Of a DNA stretch of 34,404 bases, positions 1 through 7,090 are shown one piece after another (position 1 is the stretch's first letter; every line of letters begins with the position of its first letter). Below the pieces are notes generated by a model. The model was not told where the DNA came from. It ran no database searches and saw nothing but the letters and a program-made list of their open reading frames with translations. The stretch is from Glycomyces tenuis DSM 44171. Its GTDB lineage: Bacteria; Actinomycetota; Actinomycetes; Mycobacteriales; Micromonosporaceae. The stretch lies in assembly GCF_000427885.1 (NCBI RefSeq), contig NZ_KE386602.1:117750-152153 (forward strand), given 5' to 3'. The position numbers and the translations under genes are program-made.

Positions 1-102
1 GGCTGGAACGCCAATATCGCGGCCGGTCAGACGATGAACGCCTGGGGCTTCGTCGGCTCCGGCGCCAGCGCCTCGCCACAGGTCACCTGCACCGCCGGCT
101 GA
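1..102 (+). CDS. C-terminal end of a secreted CBM2 (cellulose/xylan-binding) protein, partial
   Basis: Frame 1 is open from the window edge to a TGA at 100-102, giving 33 residues that begin GWNANIAAGQTMNAWGF and end with a Cys close to the C-terminus. The WNA-x-(I/L)-A-x-G ... GF pattern followed by a final Cys is the last strand set of family 2 carbohydrate-binding modules, where that Cys pairs with one near the module's start. CBM2 modules are carried by secreted cellulases, xylanases and lytic polysaccharide monooxygenases, so the missing part is probably a catalytic domain upstream. Its enzyme class cannot be read here. A strong hairpin follows 19 bases after the stop. Confidence 0.8.
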   Translation, partial: GWNANIAAGQTMNAWGFVGSGASASPQVTCTAG

Positions 103-121
103 CGCTGGCAGTGCGCTCCCC

Positions 122-167
122 ACGGCCGCCCGCCGACGCGTCAAGTGGGCCTTCGGCGGGCGGCCGT
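122..167 (+). terminator. Hairpin terminator after the CBM2 gene
   Basis: A perfect 15-bp inverted repeat, ACGGCCGCCCGCCGA at 122-136 and its complement at 153-167, encloses a 16-base loop. It starts 19 bases after the CBM2 stop codon. There is no long T run, as is usual in high-GC actinomycetes. Confidence 0.75.
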
Positions 168-187
168 CTACGCGAGCAGACGCGTAT

Positions 188-205
188 GTCTCGCCACGGC
201 GAGAC
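188..205. promoter_or_regulatory. 8-2-8 perfect palindrome upstream of the MFS gene (possible operator)
   Basis: GTCTCGCC at 188-195 and GGCGAGAC at 198-205 are perfect inverted arms around AC. The site lies about 75 bases before the proposed transcription start of the MFS gene at 281. It could be a regulator binding site or a second hairpin in the intergenic space. No regulator gene is adjacent, so its partner is unknown. Confidence 0.35.
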
Positions 206-268
206 GTGCGAGCCGTAGAACAGCTCACGCCGCCCGGCTCGGACGGCGGTCCCGCCCGCGCCGGCTGA

Positions 269-280
269 TACGTTCGCCGG
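269..280 (+). promoter_or_regulatory. -10 element of a probable leaderless promoter
   Basis: TACGTT at 269-274 is followed after six bases by the GTG at 281, with no Shine-Dalgarno sequence. That spacing puts the transcription start at or next to the start codon. The same arrangement recurs before 1565, 11333 and 28619. Confidence 0.5.
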
Positions 281-1504
281 GTGACGGCAGAACGCGATGA
301 AACGATCAAATGGCGTTCGCTGATCATTCCCATCTACGGGCCGACCATCCTCATCTCGATCGGCATGGGCGCGGTCGTCCCGCTCATCGCGCTCTCGGCG
401 CTCGACCTCGGCGCCACCGTCGCGCAGGCCGCGGTCGTGGTGGGCCTCATCGGCATGGGGCAGCTGGCGGGCGATCTGCCCGCCGGGGCCCTGGCCCAGC
501 GCTTCGGCGAGAAGCCGGTCCTGCTCGCGGCGTGCCTCGTCGAGGCGGCGGCGATGCTCGTGGCCTCCCGGACCGACTCGCTGGCGGTCCTGTCGATCGC
601 GGTGTTCGTCTCCGGCCTGGCCTCGGCGGTGTTCGGCCTGGCCCGGCACGCCTACCTGTCCGAGGCCGTCGCCGCGCACTTCCGCGCGCGGGCCCTGTCG
701 ACCCTGGGCGGCACCTTCCGGATCGGCTCGTTCATCGGCCCGTTCGTCGGCGCGCTGCTGGTCGAGCAGTTCTCGATCGGCGCGACCTACGCGTTCGCGG
801 CGTGCATGAGCCTCGCGGGCGGGCTGCTCAGCCTCACCCTGCCGAGCCTGCCGGGCGTCGCCCCGGTCTCCCCCGCCGACACCGCCGAGCGTCCGCCGGG
901 CCTGTGGTCGGTGCTCGCGCGCCATCGGAGGGTGCTGCTCACCCTCGGCGTCGGCGTGCTCCTCATCTCGGCCGCCCGCGCCACGCGGCAGAGCATCGTG
1001 CCGCTGTGGGCCGAGTCCCAAGGGCTCGACGCCTCGACCGTCAGCGTCATCTTCGGCATCTCGGCGGGCGTGGACATGCTGCTGTTCTACCCCGGCGGCG
1101 CGATCATGGACCGCTTCGGGCGCATGTGGGTCGCGCTGCCGGCCATGATCGTCCTCGGCGCGGGCTTCCTGCTCCTGCCGCTGACGAGCTCGGCAGTGGC
1201 CATCGGCCTGGTCGCCTGCCTGATGGGCCTGGGCAACGGGATCTCCTCGGGGATCGTGCTCACGCTCGGCGCCGACGTCGCGCCCGACGAGGGCAGACGC
1301 CAGTTCCTCGGCGGATGGCGACTCTGCGCCGATCTCGGCAACGTCACCGGGCCCGGCCTGATCAGCCTGATCACGCTCGCGTTCCCCTTGGGCGCCGCCG
1401 CGATCGCCCTCGGCGCGATCGCGTGGTTCGGCGCCGGATGGCTCGCCAGATGGGTGCCCGCGTACGCGCCGTCTCCCGCCGAGGAGCGCGTCACCGCCGG
1501 TTGA
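281..1504 (+). CDS. MFS transporter, 12-TM type
   Basis: The 407-residue protein is almost entirely hydrophobic helices separated by short basic loops. Its length and pattern fit a 12-helix major facilitator. Helix 1 starts near residue 13 (LIIPIYGPTILISIGMG). A loop-2/3-type motif GxLAxRFGxK occurs near residues 67-77 (GALAQRFGEK), and its pseudo-repeat GGAIMDRFGRMW lies near residues 273-284 after a central loop rich in Pro and Ala. Proton-driven export of a small molecule is the likely role; the substrate cannot be inferred. The GTG start is chosen because a -10 hexamer sits six bases upstream, consistent with a leaderless transcript. The gene stands alone between the CBM2 terminator and the PH-domain pair. 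Confidence 0.85.
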   Translation: MTAERDETIKWRSLIIPIYGPTILISIGMGAVVPLIALSALDLGATVAQAAVVVGLIGMGQLAGDLPAGALAQRFGEKPVLLAACLVEAAAMLVASRTDSLAVLSIAVFVSGLASAVFGLARHAYLSEAVAAHFRARALSTLGGTFRIGSFIGPFVGALLVEQFSIGATYAFAACMSLAGGLLSLTLPSLPGVAPVSPADTAERPPGLWSVLARHRRVLLTLGVGVLLISAARATRQSIVPLWAESQGLDASTVSVIFGISAGVDMLLFYPGGAIMDRFGRMWVALPAMIVLGAGFLLLPLTSSAVAIGLVACLMGLGNGISSGIVLTLGADVAPDEGRRQFLGGWRLCADLGNVTGPGLISLITLAFPLGAAAIALGAIAWFGAGWLARWVPAYAPSPAEERVTAG

Positions 1505-1551
1505 CCCCGCTTCCGGTCACATGTCGGAAAAACCGGTGCGGCACCGGTGGA

Positions 1552-1564
1552 TACGATTCCGGAC
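1552..1564 (+). promoter_or_regulatory. -10 element of a probable leaderless promoter for the PH-domain pair
   Basis: TACGAT at 1552-1557 is followed after seven bases by ATG at 1565. No ribosome binding site precedes this ATG, so a leaderless mRNA starting at the ATG is the simplest reading. An in-frame GTG at 1547 lies upstream of the -10 and is therefore unlikely to be used. Confidence 0.5.
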
Positions 1565-2062
1565 ATGAAGGAAACCGGGACGAGACTGCGTCCTCCCAGA
1601 AACCAGTTCGACAGGCGAACCCTGCCGTGGTGGCGTGTCCAACTGCTGATCGCGACGGCCGTGCCCGTGATCCCGCTGGCGGTGCTCGGCGCCCTCATCG
1701 CCCCGGCGCGGCCGTGGCTGCTCGGCCCGGCGATCGTCATCGCGGTGGTCGGCCTGGCCGCGGCGGTGGCGATGCCGATCTGGTGGCACCGCGTCCACCG
1801 CTGGGAGGTCACCGACACCGCCGTGTACTCGCTCACCGGGTACTTCTGGCGGACCTGGCGGATCGCCCCGATGTCGCGGATCCAGACCGTCGACACCACC
1901 AGGGGCCCGCTCCAGAGCGCCTTCGGCCTGTCCACAGTAGTGGTGACGACGGCCTCGTCGGCCGGGGCGGTCAAGCTGGAGGGCCTCGACCACGAACAGG
2001 CCGCCGCCCTCGCCGAGCGGCTGACCGAGATCACCGACGCCACGCCCGGGGACGCGACATGA
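1565..2062 (+). CDS. Bacterial PH (DUF304, YdbS-like) membrane protein
   Basis: This 165-residue protein has a basic N-terminus, two adjacent membrane helices (about residues 21-41 and 45-65), and then a compact soluble domain. That domain reads HRWEVTDTAVYSLTGYFWR, followed by a segment around RIQTVDTTRGPLQSAFGLSTV. This is the membrane-flanked PH-like (bPH2/DUF304) pattern seen in YdbS-type proteins. The family is membrane-anchored and of unknown biochemical role. In firmicutes the YdbS/YdbT pair is linked to resistance to certain bacteriocins, which need not apply here. The stop overlaps the next start by four bases (ATGA), so the two are translationally coupled and probably form a complex. 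The ATG at 1565 is preferred to the in-frame GTG at 1547. Confidence 0.8.
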   Translation: MKETGTRLRPPRNQFDRRTLPWWRVQLLIATAVPVIPLAVLGALIAPARPWLLGPAIVIAVVGLAAAVAMPIWWHRVHRWEVTDTAVYSLTGYFWRTWRIAPMSRIQTVDTTRGPLQSAFGLSTVVVTTASSAGAVKLEGLDHEQAAALAERLTEITDATPGDAT

Positions 2063-3615
2063 CCGACGCCGAACCGGCGGACGAGGGCCCCGCGCCCGAG
2101 CCGACCGAAGCCGAGACCCCCTGGCGGCGGCTGCATCGCGACACCTTGAAGATGACGGCGCTGTTCATGGCCGGCTTCGCCGCGCTGACGGCGGTCCCCG
2201 CGGCCACCGGTATCGCCTCGGGCACGTCGTGGCCGATCGCGCTGGCCTTCGTGGTCCCCGGCGCCGCCGTGGTGATCGCCGCCGTGGTCGTCCCCGACGC
2301 GATCCGCCTCAAGGTGACGCACTACCGGGTCACCGGCACAAGGGTCGAGATGATCACCGGCGTGGTGTTCAAGCGCCGCCGCTCGCTGGCCAGGGAGCGC
2401 ATCCGCTCGGTCGACCTCTCGGCCAATCCGCTCCACCGGCTCTTCGGCCTGGTGAAGGTCAAGGTCGGCACCGGCGAGAGCGGCAGCGGGAGCGGCGCGA
2501 CCAGCGAGCAGACGCTGACCTTGGACTCCGTCGACCGCGCCGAGGCCGACCGGCTGCGCGCCGAGCTGCTGCGCCGCGCCGGAGTCGAGGCCGACTCGGA
2601 CGCCGAGCAGCGCCTGGCGACATGGCGGCTCGGCTGGCTGAAGTACGCGCCGCTGTCGTTCCTGACCCCGCTCCTGGCGGGCGCGGTCATCGGAGCGGTC
2701 TTCCAGGTCGCCGACTGGTTCGGCCGCGGCGGCCTGCCGGTGGAGATCGTGGCGGACCTGGTCGAGCGGTACGGCCCGTGGCGGGTGCTCCTGCTCGGGC
2801 TCGTCGCGGTCGTCCTCGTCGGGGTGATCGGCAGCCTCGCGTTCCAGGCCGAGGCGTGGTGGGGGCACCGGCTGGACCGCGAGCCCGGCGGCACGCTCAG
2901 GGTGCGCCGCGGCCTGCTGGTCAACCGCTCGCTCAGCCTCGAAGAGGAGCGGATCCGCGGCGTCGAGGTCGTCGAGCCGCTGGGCGTGCGCTCCGCGGGC
3001 GCGGCGCGGCTCGACGTCGTCGCGATCGGGCTGAAGACCGACCAGAAGAACGCCGACCTGACCACGCTCGTCCCGGCCGCCCCGCGGCCGGTGATCTCGG
3101 CCGCGGCCGACGCGGTGATCGGCCCGACCGAGACCGAGCTCATCGCCCATCCGAAGGCGGCCAGGACGCGCCGCCTGCGGTGGGCCGCGGTGGCGGTGCT
3201 CGTCCTGGCCGCGATCGTGGCGGCGGTCCATCTGCTGTGGTCGATTCCGGGGTTCTGGAGCGCGGTCGTCGTGCTCGCCGCCGTCCTGGCCGGAGCCTGG
3301 GCGGTGTGGACGGCGCTCGACTCCTACGCCTCCCTCGGCCACGGCCTGAACCGCGGCTACATGGTGGCGCGGAGCGGCAGCGTCCGGCGCTCGACGGTGC
3401 ACCTCGACCGCTCGGGCATCATCGGCTGGCGCATCAAGCAGTCGGTGTTCCAGCGGCGCATGGGCCTGATGACGCTGGACGCCACGACCGCGGCGGGCAG
3501 GGGCCACTACGCGGCCATCGACGGCGACGAGCACGAGATCCTCGACTTCGCCGACGAGACGGTGCCGGAGCTGCTGCGGCCGTTCCTGGTCGGGGACGAG
3601 CCGGGCGGCGAGTGA
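2059..3615 (+). CDS. Multi-PH-domain (DUF304, YdbT-like) membrane protein
   Basis: This 518-residue protein has three copies of the DUF304 PH-like unit, each after a pair of membrane helices. Copy 1 begins near HYRVTGTRVEMITGVVFKRR. Copy 2 begins near GGTLRVRRGLLVNRSLSLEE, and copy 3 near RGYMVARSGSVRRSTVHLDR. Each copy has the strand pattern RSLxxERIRxVxxxxxPL or a variant of it. This is the YdbT architecture and the usual partner of the smaller YdbS-like protein encoded just upstream with an ATGA overlap. The first 35 residues are acidic and Pro-rich, and probably cytoplasmic and disordered. Function is unknown beyond an envelope role. A hairpin shared with the convergent FMN reductase gene begins directly after the stop. 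Confidence 0.82.
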   Translation: MTDAEPADEGPAPEPTEAETPWRRLHRDTLKMTALFMAGFAALTAVPAATGIASGTSWPIALAFVVPGAAVVIAAVVVPDAIRLKVTHYRVTGTRVEMITGVVFKRRRSLARERIRSVDLSANPLHRLFGLVKVKVGTGESGSGSGATSEQTLTLDSVDRAEADRLRAELLRRAGVEADSDAEQRLATWRLGWLKYAPLSFLTPLLAGAVIGAVFQVADWFGRGGLPVEIVADLVERYGPWRVLLLGLVAVVLVGVIGSLAFQAEAWWGHRLDREPGGTLRVRRGLLVNRSLSLEEERIRGVEVVEPLGVRSAGAARLDVVAIGLKTDQKNADLTTLVPAAPRPVISAAADAVIGPTETELIAHPKAARTRRLRWAAVAVLVLAAIVAAVHLLWSIPGFWSAVVVLAAVLAGAWAVWTALDSYASLGHGLNRGYMVARSGSVRRSTVHLDRSGIIGWRIKQSVFQRRMGLMTLDATTAAGRGHYAAIDGDEHEILDFADETVPELLRPFLVGDEPGGE

Positions 3616-3653
3616 CCGCCCCGCCCCGTCTCATTCCTCGCCGGGCGGGGCGG
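3616..3653. terminator. Bidirectional hairpin between convergent genes
   Basis: CCGCCCCGCCC at 3616-3626 pairs with GGGCGGGGCGG at 3643-3653, an 11-bp perfect stem with a 16-base loop. The right arm lies inside the last codons of the FMN reductase gene, so the hairpin serves the plus-strand gene directly and would overlap translation of the minus-strand one. Confidence 0.6.
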
Positions 3654-4317
3654 CCGAACCGCCCGCGGCCAGCCGCATCAGGTCGGTGCTCAGGTCGATG
3701 TCGAGTTCGGTGCCTCCGGCGCTGCCGTACTCGTGCTGGTAGCTCTTCCAGGACTCGGTCCGGATCTGATCGGCGAAGCCGCTCTCCATGAGCAGGAGCA
3801 GCTCGATCGCGGCGCGGTCGACGCGCCGCCCGAGGTCCTTGTCGCGCCAGTCCTCACTGGAGGCGAAGACCGAGGTCGGGACCGTCATGGTCCGCAGGTA
3901 CGCGAACAGGGACCGCATCTGCTCGTCGACGACGAGCGCGTGCCTCGCGGTGCCCGCGGTCGCGGCGAGCACCACCGGCTTGGCGATCAGGAGGTCGTTG
4001 TCCAGCACGTGGAAGAACGAGCTGAACAGGCCGCTGGGCGCGGCCTTGTAGACCGGCGCGCTGGCGACGACGCCGTCGGCGCCGCCGAGCAGCTCGACCG
4101 CGCGCGTCAGCTTCGGCCCCATGAGCTGGGAGACGATCGCGGTGGTGATCTCGGTGGCGAGCTCGCGCAGGTCGATCACGTCGACGCTCACGCGCTCGTC
4201 GCGCCCGCGCGCCAGTTCGGCGACGCGGCCGGCGATCCGGTCGGCCAGCATGCGCGTGGACGAGGGGTCGCTGGTGCCGCCGCTGACGACGACGAGCCGG
4301 AACTCCCGCTCGCTCAT
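3631..4317 (-). CDS. NAD(P)H-dependent FMN reductase (LLM-partnered, CE1759-like)
   Basis: This 228-residue flavodoxin-fold reductase opens FRLVVVSGGTSDPSSTRMLA, where the first strand leads into a phosphate-binding loop for FMN. Residues near 85-100 (GVVASAPVYKAAPSGLFSSF) match the flavin-binding segment of NADPH-dependent FMN reductases. The C-terminal tail, rich in Ala and Gly, is probably disordered. It would supply reduced FMN to the monooxygenase encoded first in the same operon; this pairing of a luciferase-like enzyme with a dedicated reductase is an established family association (CE1758/CE1759 type). Its ATG overlaps the stop of the MarR gene by four bases, so it is translationally coupled to it. 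Confidence 0.85.
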   Translation of the reverse strand: MSEREFRLVVVSGGTSDPSSTRMLADRIAGRVAELARGRDERVSVDVIDLRELATEITTAIVSQLMGPKLTRAVELLGGADGVVASAPVYKAAPSGLFSSFFHVLDNDLLIAKPVVLAATAGTARHALVVDEQMRSLFAYLRTMTVPTSVFASSEDWRDKDLGRRVDRAAIELLLLMESGFADQIRTESWKSYQHEYGSAGGTELDIDLSTDLMRLAAGGSAAPPGEE

Positions 4318-4787
4318 CGGTTCTCCTCCTCTGCTTCGCCGCTCGGCCGGTCCTGTCCGGCGAGCTTCCTGGTGAGCGCCTCGAGTGTGCGCATCTCTTC
4401 GTCGCCGAGCGCGGCGCCGACTTCGCGGGCGACGTCGGCCGCGTGCCGCCTGCCGGTCCGGCGCTGCTGCTCGCGTCCGGCCTCGGTGAGCGCGAGGCGG
4501 ACGCCGCGGCCGTCGGCCGGGTCGGGGGCGCGCTCGACGAGGCCGCGGTCGGCGAGCCGCTCGACCAGCCGCGAGAGCGCGGGCTGGCTGAGCAGGACGT
4601 TCCGGTTCAGCTCGCCGAGCCGGATCGGGCGGTCCTGCTTGGCGAGGGTGTAGAGCACGTCGTATTCGCGCATCGACACCTCGTCCCAGATCGGCGCGGC
4701 GGCGAAGCGCTTCATGAGCACCGCGTGGGCGGTCAGGAGCGCTTCCCACGAGTCGTTGGCGAGGTGGCCCCTGCCGCGGCGGGTCAT
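4314..4787 (-). CDS. MarR-family transcriptional regulator of the monooxygenase operon
   Basis: This 157-residue protein has a central winged helix. The recognition region reads LSQPALSRLVERLADRGLVE (about residues 66-85), followed by the wing DPADGRGVRLALTEAG. These are standard MarR features, with flanking dimerisation helices. The start at 4787 is chosen over an in-frame ATG five codons upstream because GAGGGGAG sits six bases before it. It lies 11 bases downstream of the monooxygenase stop and overlaps the reductase start, making it the middle gene of a three-gene minus-strand operon. It probably senses a substrate or product of the monooxygenase and represses the operon. Confidence 0.88.
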   Translation of the reverse strand: MTRRGRGHLANDSWEALLTAHAVLMKRFAAAPIWDEVSMREYDVLYTLAKQDRPIRLGELNRNVLLSQPALSRLVERLADRGLVERAPDPADGRGVRLALTEAGREQQRRTGRRHAADVAREVGAALGDEEMRTLEALTRKLAGQDRPSGEAEEENR

Positions 4788-4798
4788 CGTCGCTCCCC

Positions 4799-5971
4799 TC
4801 ATTCCTCGGCGTCCTGTTCGGTGTCCTGGTAGGGCGTCGGGCCGGAGGTGTTGTCGCCCCGGTTGGCGTTCGGCTTCGGCTGGCGGGCCGGGCCGTCGCC
4901 GTACTTGGCCTTCACCAGGCCCGCGTGCGTCGGGGCGTCGGCCGAGTCCGCGTCACGGCGCGAGTCGAGCTCCTTGCGCAGGACCGGGACGACCTCCTCG
5001 CCGAGCAGGTCGAGCTGGTTCAGCACGGTCTTCAGCGGCAGGCCGGCGTGGTCCATCAGGAACAGCTGGCGCTGGTAGTCGCCGAAGGTGTCGTGGAAGG
5101 TCAGGGTCTTGTCGATCACTTCCTGCGGGCTGCCGACCGTCAGCGGCGTCATCTGGCTGAAGTCCTCCAGCGAGGGGCCGTGGCCGTAGACCGGGGCCTC
5201 GTCGAAGTAGGGCCGGAACTCCTTGACCGCGTCCTGGGAGCGCTTGGCGATGTAGACGTGGCCGCCGAGGCCGACGACGGCCTGCTTCTTGGTGCCGTGG
5301 CCGTAGTGCTCGAAGCGCTGGCGGTAGAACTCGATCAGGCGCAGGGAGTGCTGGGTGGGCCAGAAGATGTGGTTGGCGAAGAAGCCGTTGCCGTAGAAGG
5401 CGGCCTGCTCGGCGATCTCCGGGGTGCGGATGGAGCCGTGCCACACGAACGGCGGCACGTCGTCCAGCGGCCTCGGCGTGGACGTGAAGCCCTGGAGCGG
5501 CGTGCGGAACTCGCCTTCCCAGTCCACCACGTCCTCGCGCCACAGCCGGTGGAGCAGGTTGTAGTGCTCGAGGGCGAGCGGCAGGCCCTGGCGGAGGTCC
5601 TGGCCGAACCACGGGTAGACCGGCGCGGTGTTGCCGCGGCCGAGCATGAGGTCCATGCGGCCCTTCGAGAGGTGCTGGAGCATCGCGTACTCCTCGGCGA
5701 TGCGGACCGGGTCGTTCGTGGTGATCAGGGTCGTCGCCGTGGTGAGGATGATCCGCTCGGTGAGGGCGGCGATGTGGGCCAGGAGCGTGGTCGGAGACGA
5801 GGAGAAGAACGGCGGGTTGTGGTGCTCGCCGATGGCGAAGACGTCGAGGCCGACCTCGTCGGCCTTGCGCGCGATCTGCACGATCGCGTCGATCCGCTCC
5901 GCTTCGGTCGGGGTCTCGCCCGAGACGGGGTCGCGCGTGATGTCGCTGACCGAGAAGATTCCGAACTGCAT
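4799..5971 (-). CDS. LLM-class flavin-dependent monooxygenase (CE1758-like)
   Basis: The 390-residue protein has the bacterial luciferase-like (TIM barrel) pattern. It starts MQFGIFSVSDITRD, has GLDVFAIGEHHNPPFFSSSP near residues 42-61, and the flavin-site segment ILTTATTLITTNDPVRIAEE near residues 75-95. It also has MDLMLGRGNTAPVYPWFG near residues 110-127 and WHGSIRTPEIAEQAAFYGNG near residues 178-197. The EHHN motif is typical of this subfamily. With a dedicated FMN reductase in the same operon, FMNH2 rather than F420 is the likely cofactor. The substrate is unknown. GGGAG ends five bases before the ATG at 5971; an ATG one codon upstream is closer than ideal. The acidic, Gln- and Asn-rich C-terminal 60 residues extend beyond the core fold. 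Confidence 0.88.
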   Translation of the reverse strand: MQFGIFSVSDITRDPVSGETPTEAERIDAIVQIARKADEVGLDVFAIGEHHNPPFFSSSPTTLLAHIAALTERIILTTATTLITTNDPVRIAEEYAMLQHLSKGRMDLMLGRGNTAPVYPWFGQDLRQGLPLALEHYNLLHRLWREDVVDWEGEFRTPLQGFTSTPRPLDDVPPFVWHGSIRTPEIAEQAAFYGNGFFANHIFWPTQHSLRLIEFYRQRFEHYGHGTKKQAVVGLGGHVYIAKRSQDAVKEFRPYFDEAPVYGHGPSLEDFSQMTPLTVGSPQEVIDKTLTFHDTFGDYQRQLFLMDHAGLPLKTVLNQLDLLGEEVVPVLRKELDSRRDADSADAPTHAGLVKAKYGDGPARQPKPNANRGDNTSGPTPYQDTEQDAEE

Positions 5972-6022
5972 CATGTCTCCCGTTCGCTCGCGGTGGCGAG
6001 CTGCTGTTTCGTGCCGATGTTC

Positions 6023-6034
6023 ATGCGTTTGCAT
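6023..6034. promoter_or_regulatory. Palindrome upstream of the monooxygenase operon (candidate MarR operator)
   Basis: ATGC-N4-GCAT at 6023-6034 lies about 50 bases upstream of the monooxygenase start. On the minus strand it reads within GATGCAAACGCATG, which resembles the short symmetric sites bound by MarR proteins. The operon encodes a MarR regulator, so autoregulation through this site is plausible. There is only one copy. Confidence 0.35.
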
Positions 6035-6097
6035 CTACCTCAACGACGGGTGGGCGAGCGGTATTCCCGGCATGCGGGACGAGACGAGGCTCACTTG

Positions 6098-6120
6098 TCC
6101 AGGGCGGTGCCCTCCCTGGA
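6098..6120 (-). terminator. Small hairpin after the single-TM protein gene
   Basis: TCCAGGG at 6098-6104 and CCCTGGA at 6114-6120 form a 7-bp stem with a 9-base loop, about 25 bases beyond the stop codon at 6146. Confidence 0.45.
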
Positions 6121-6145
6121 CGCTCCGCCGCAGCAGGGACACGGC

Positions 6146-7024
6146 TCACCCGCCGGGGATGACCCCGCCCGGCCCGATCTCGGTCTGGAGGAGATCGGCG
6201 CCTTCCGGTATCTCCTCCGACCGCAGGTTGAAGTGGTGGACCGAGGTGCCTGGCGGCACGCTGATCAAGCCGGTGCTGTCCGCCCCGTCGATCACGCGCT
6301 CGTCCCCGCCGACGCCGCCGACGATGGTGCCGTCGGCGCCCCGGAAGACGACGTCGACTCTGGCGAGCTCCGTGTAGCCGAGCTCGGAGTCGATCCGGTA
6401 GGCGATCCTCTGCCCTTCGGGGGAGAGCAGCGGTTCGACCCCGAGCACGGCGAACCGCCCGGGGAGGTAGTCGGGGGGCGGGGATTCGAACGGCGGGTCG
6501 AACGACGCCGTCTCGACGGCCAACTCGAGTCTCTCGTCGGCCGTGATCTCGGCCTGCTCGTCGAGTATGTGGCCGATCAGGACCTCGCTGCCAGGAGGGA
6601 CGTAATTGATCCTGAACGTGTCCAGGACACGCTGCCCACCGGCCCCGGAGGCCGTGAACACGAGATGCGCGACCGCGGTGGGGTGCGGGTTGCGCACGAC
6701 CGCGCCGACCGTGAGCCGCCTCTGGCCGTACATCTCGATATCCCCGAATCCGTACTCGACGATCTCGATCTCGACCGGTTCGACCCGCGCGTCCGCCTCG
6801 ATGCCGTCGTTCACGTCGTATCCCTGCGCCTCGAACATCCCCACCTGCGCCACCCGCTGGCCGGGGTCCGAGGCTCCCACCAGTACGGCGGCCAGCATCG
6901 CGATGGAGACGACCACGGCGACCGCGAACGGCCACTTCGGCAGCGCCTCCGCTCGCTCGGCCAGGCGTCCGGCGCGAGCCCGCAGAGCGGCCGAGTCGAA
7001 TGCGAGGCGGCGAGGCGAAGCCAT
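6146..7024 (-). CDS. Hypothetical membrane-anchored protein
   Basis: I do not recognise a family. The 292-residue protein has a basic cytoplasmic N-terminus of about 30 residues and one membrane helix (residues 31-50, around WPFAVAVVVSIAMLAAVLVG). A mainly beta extracellular part of about 240 residues follows, with alternating hydrophobic strands such as LAVETASFD, AYRIDSELGY and ARVDVVFRG. There are no cysteines for a lipobox or disulfides in the visible core. The ATG at 7024 has AAAGGA five bases upstream. It is divergent from another single-TM protein only 66 bases away, so the two may share regulation. Possible roles in cell-envelope binding or sensing are inference only. Confidence 0.7.
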   Translation of the reverse strand: MASPRRLAFDSAALRARAGRLAERAEALPKWPFAVAVVVSIAMLAAVLVGASDPGQRVAQVGMFEAQGYDVNDGIEADARVEPVEIEIVEYGFGDIEMYGQRRLTVGAVVRNPHPTAVAHLVFTASGAGGQRVLDTFRINYVPPGSEVLIGHILDEQAEITADERLELAVETASFDPPFESPPPDYLPGRFAVLGVEPLLSPEGQRIAYRIDSELGYTELARVDVVFRGADGTIVGGVGGDERVIDGADSTGLISVPPGTSVHHFNLRSEEIPEGADLLQTEIGPGGVIPGG

Positions 7025-7090
7025 GGGGGTCCTTTGTGCAGAGGTACTAGGCTGGTCCGCACCCAACAGTACGGAATCCGGGAGTACTCG

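Noticed and set aside
310..2058. Long plus-strand frame joined upstream of the YdbT-like protein (1101 codons in total)
   Set aside because: The upstream portion is an Arg/Ala/Pro-rich shadow of the MFS and YdbS-like genes; the true start is the ATG at 2059 overlapping the previous stop.
1087..3534. Minus-strand open frame of 815 codons opposite the PH-domain genes
   Set aside because: It is rich in Arg, Gly, Asp and His with no fold-like pattern; it is the usual antisense shadow of GC-rich coding DNA. The plus-strand frames give clear DUF304 proteins with an ATGA overlap.
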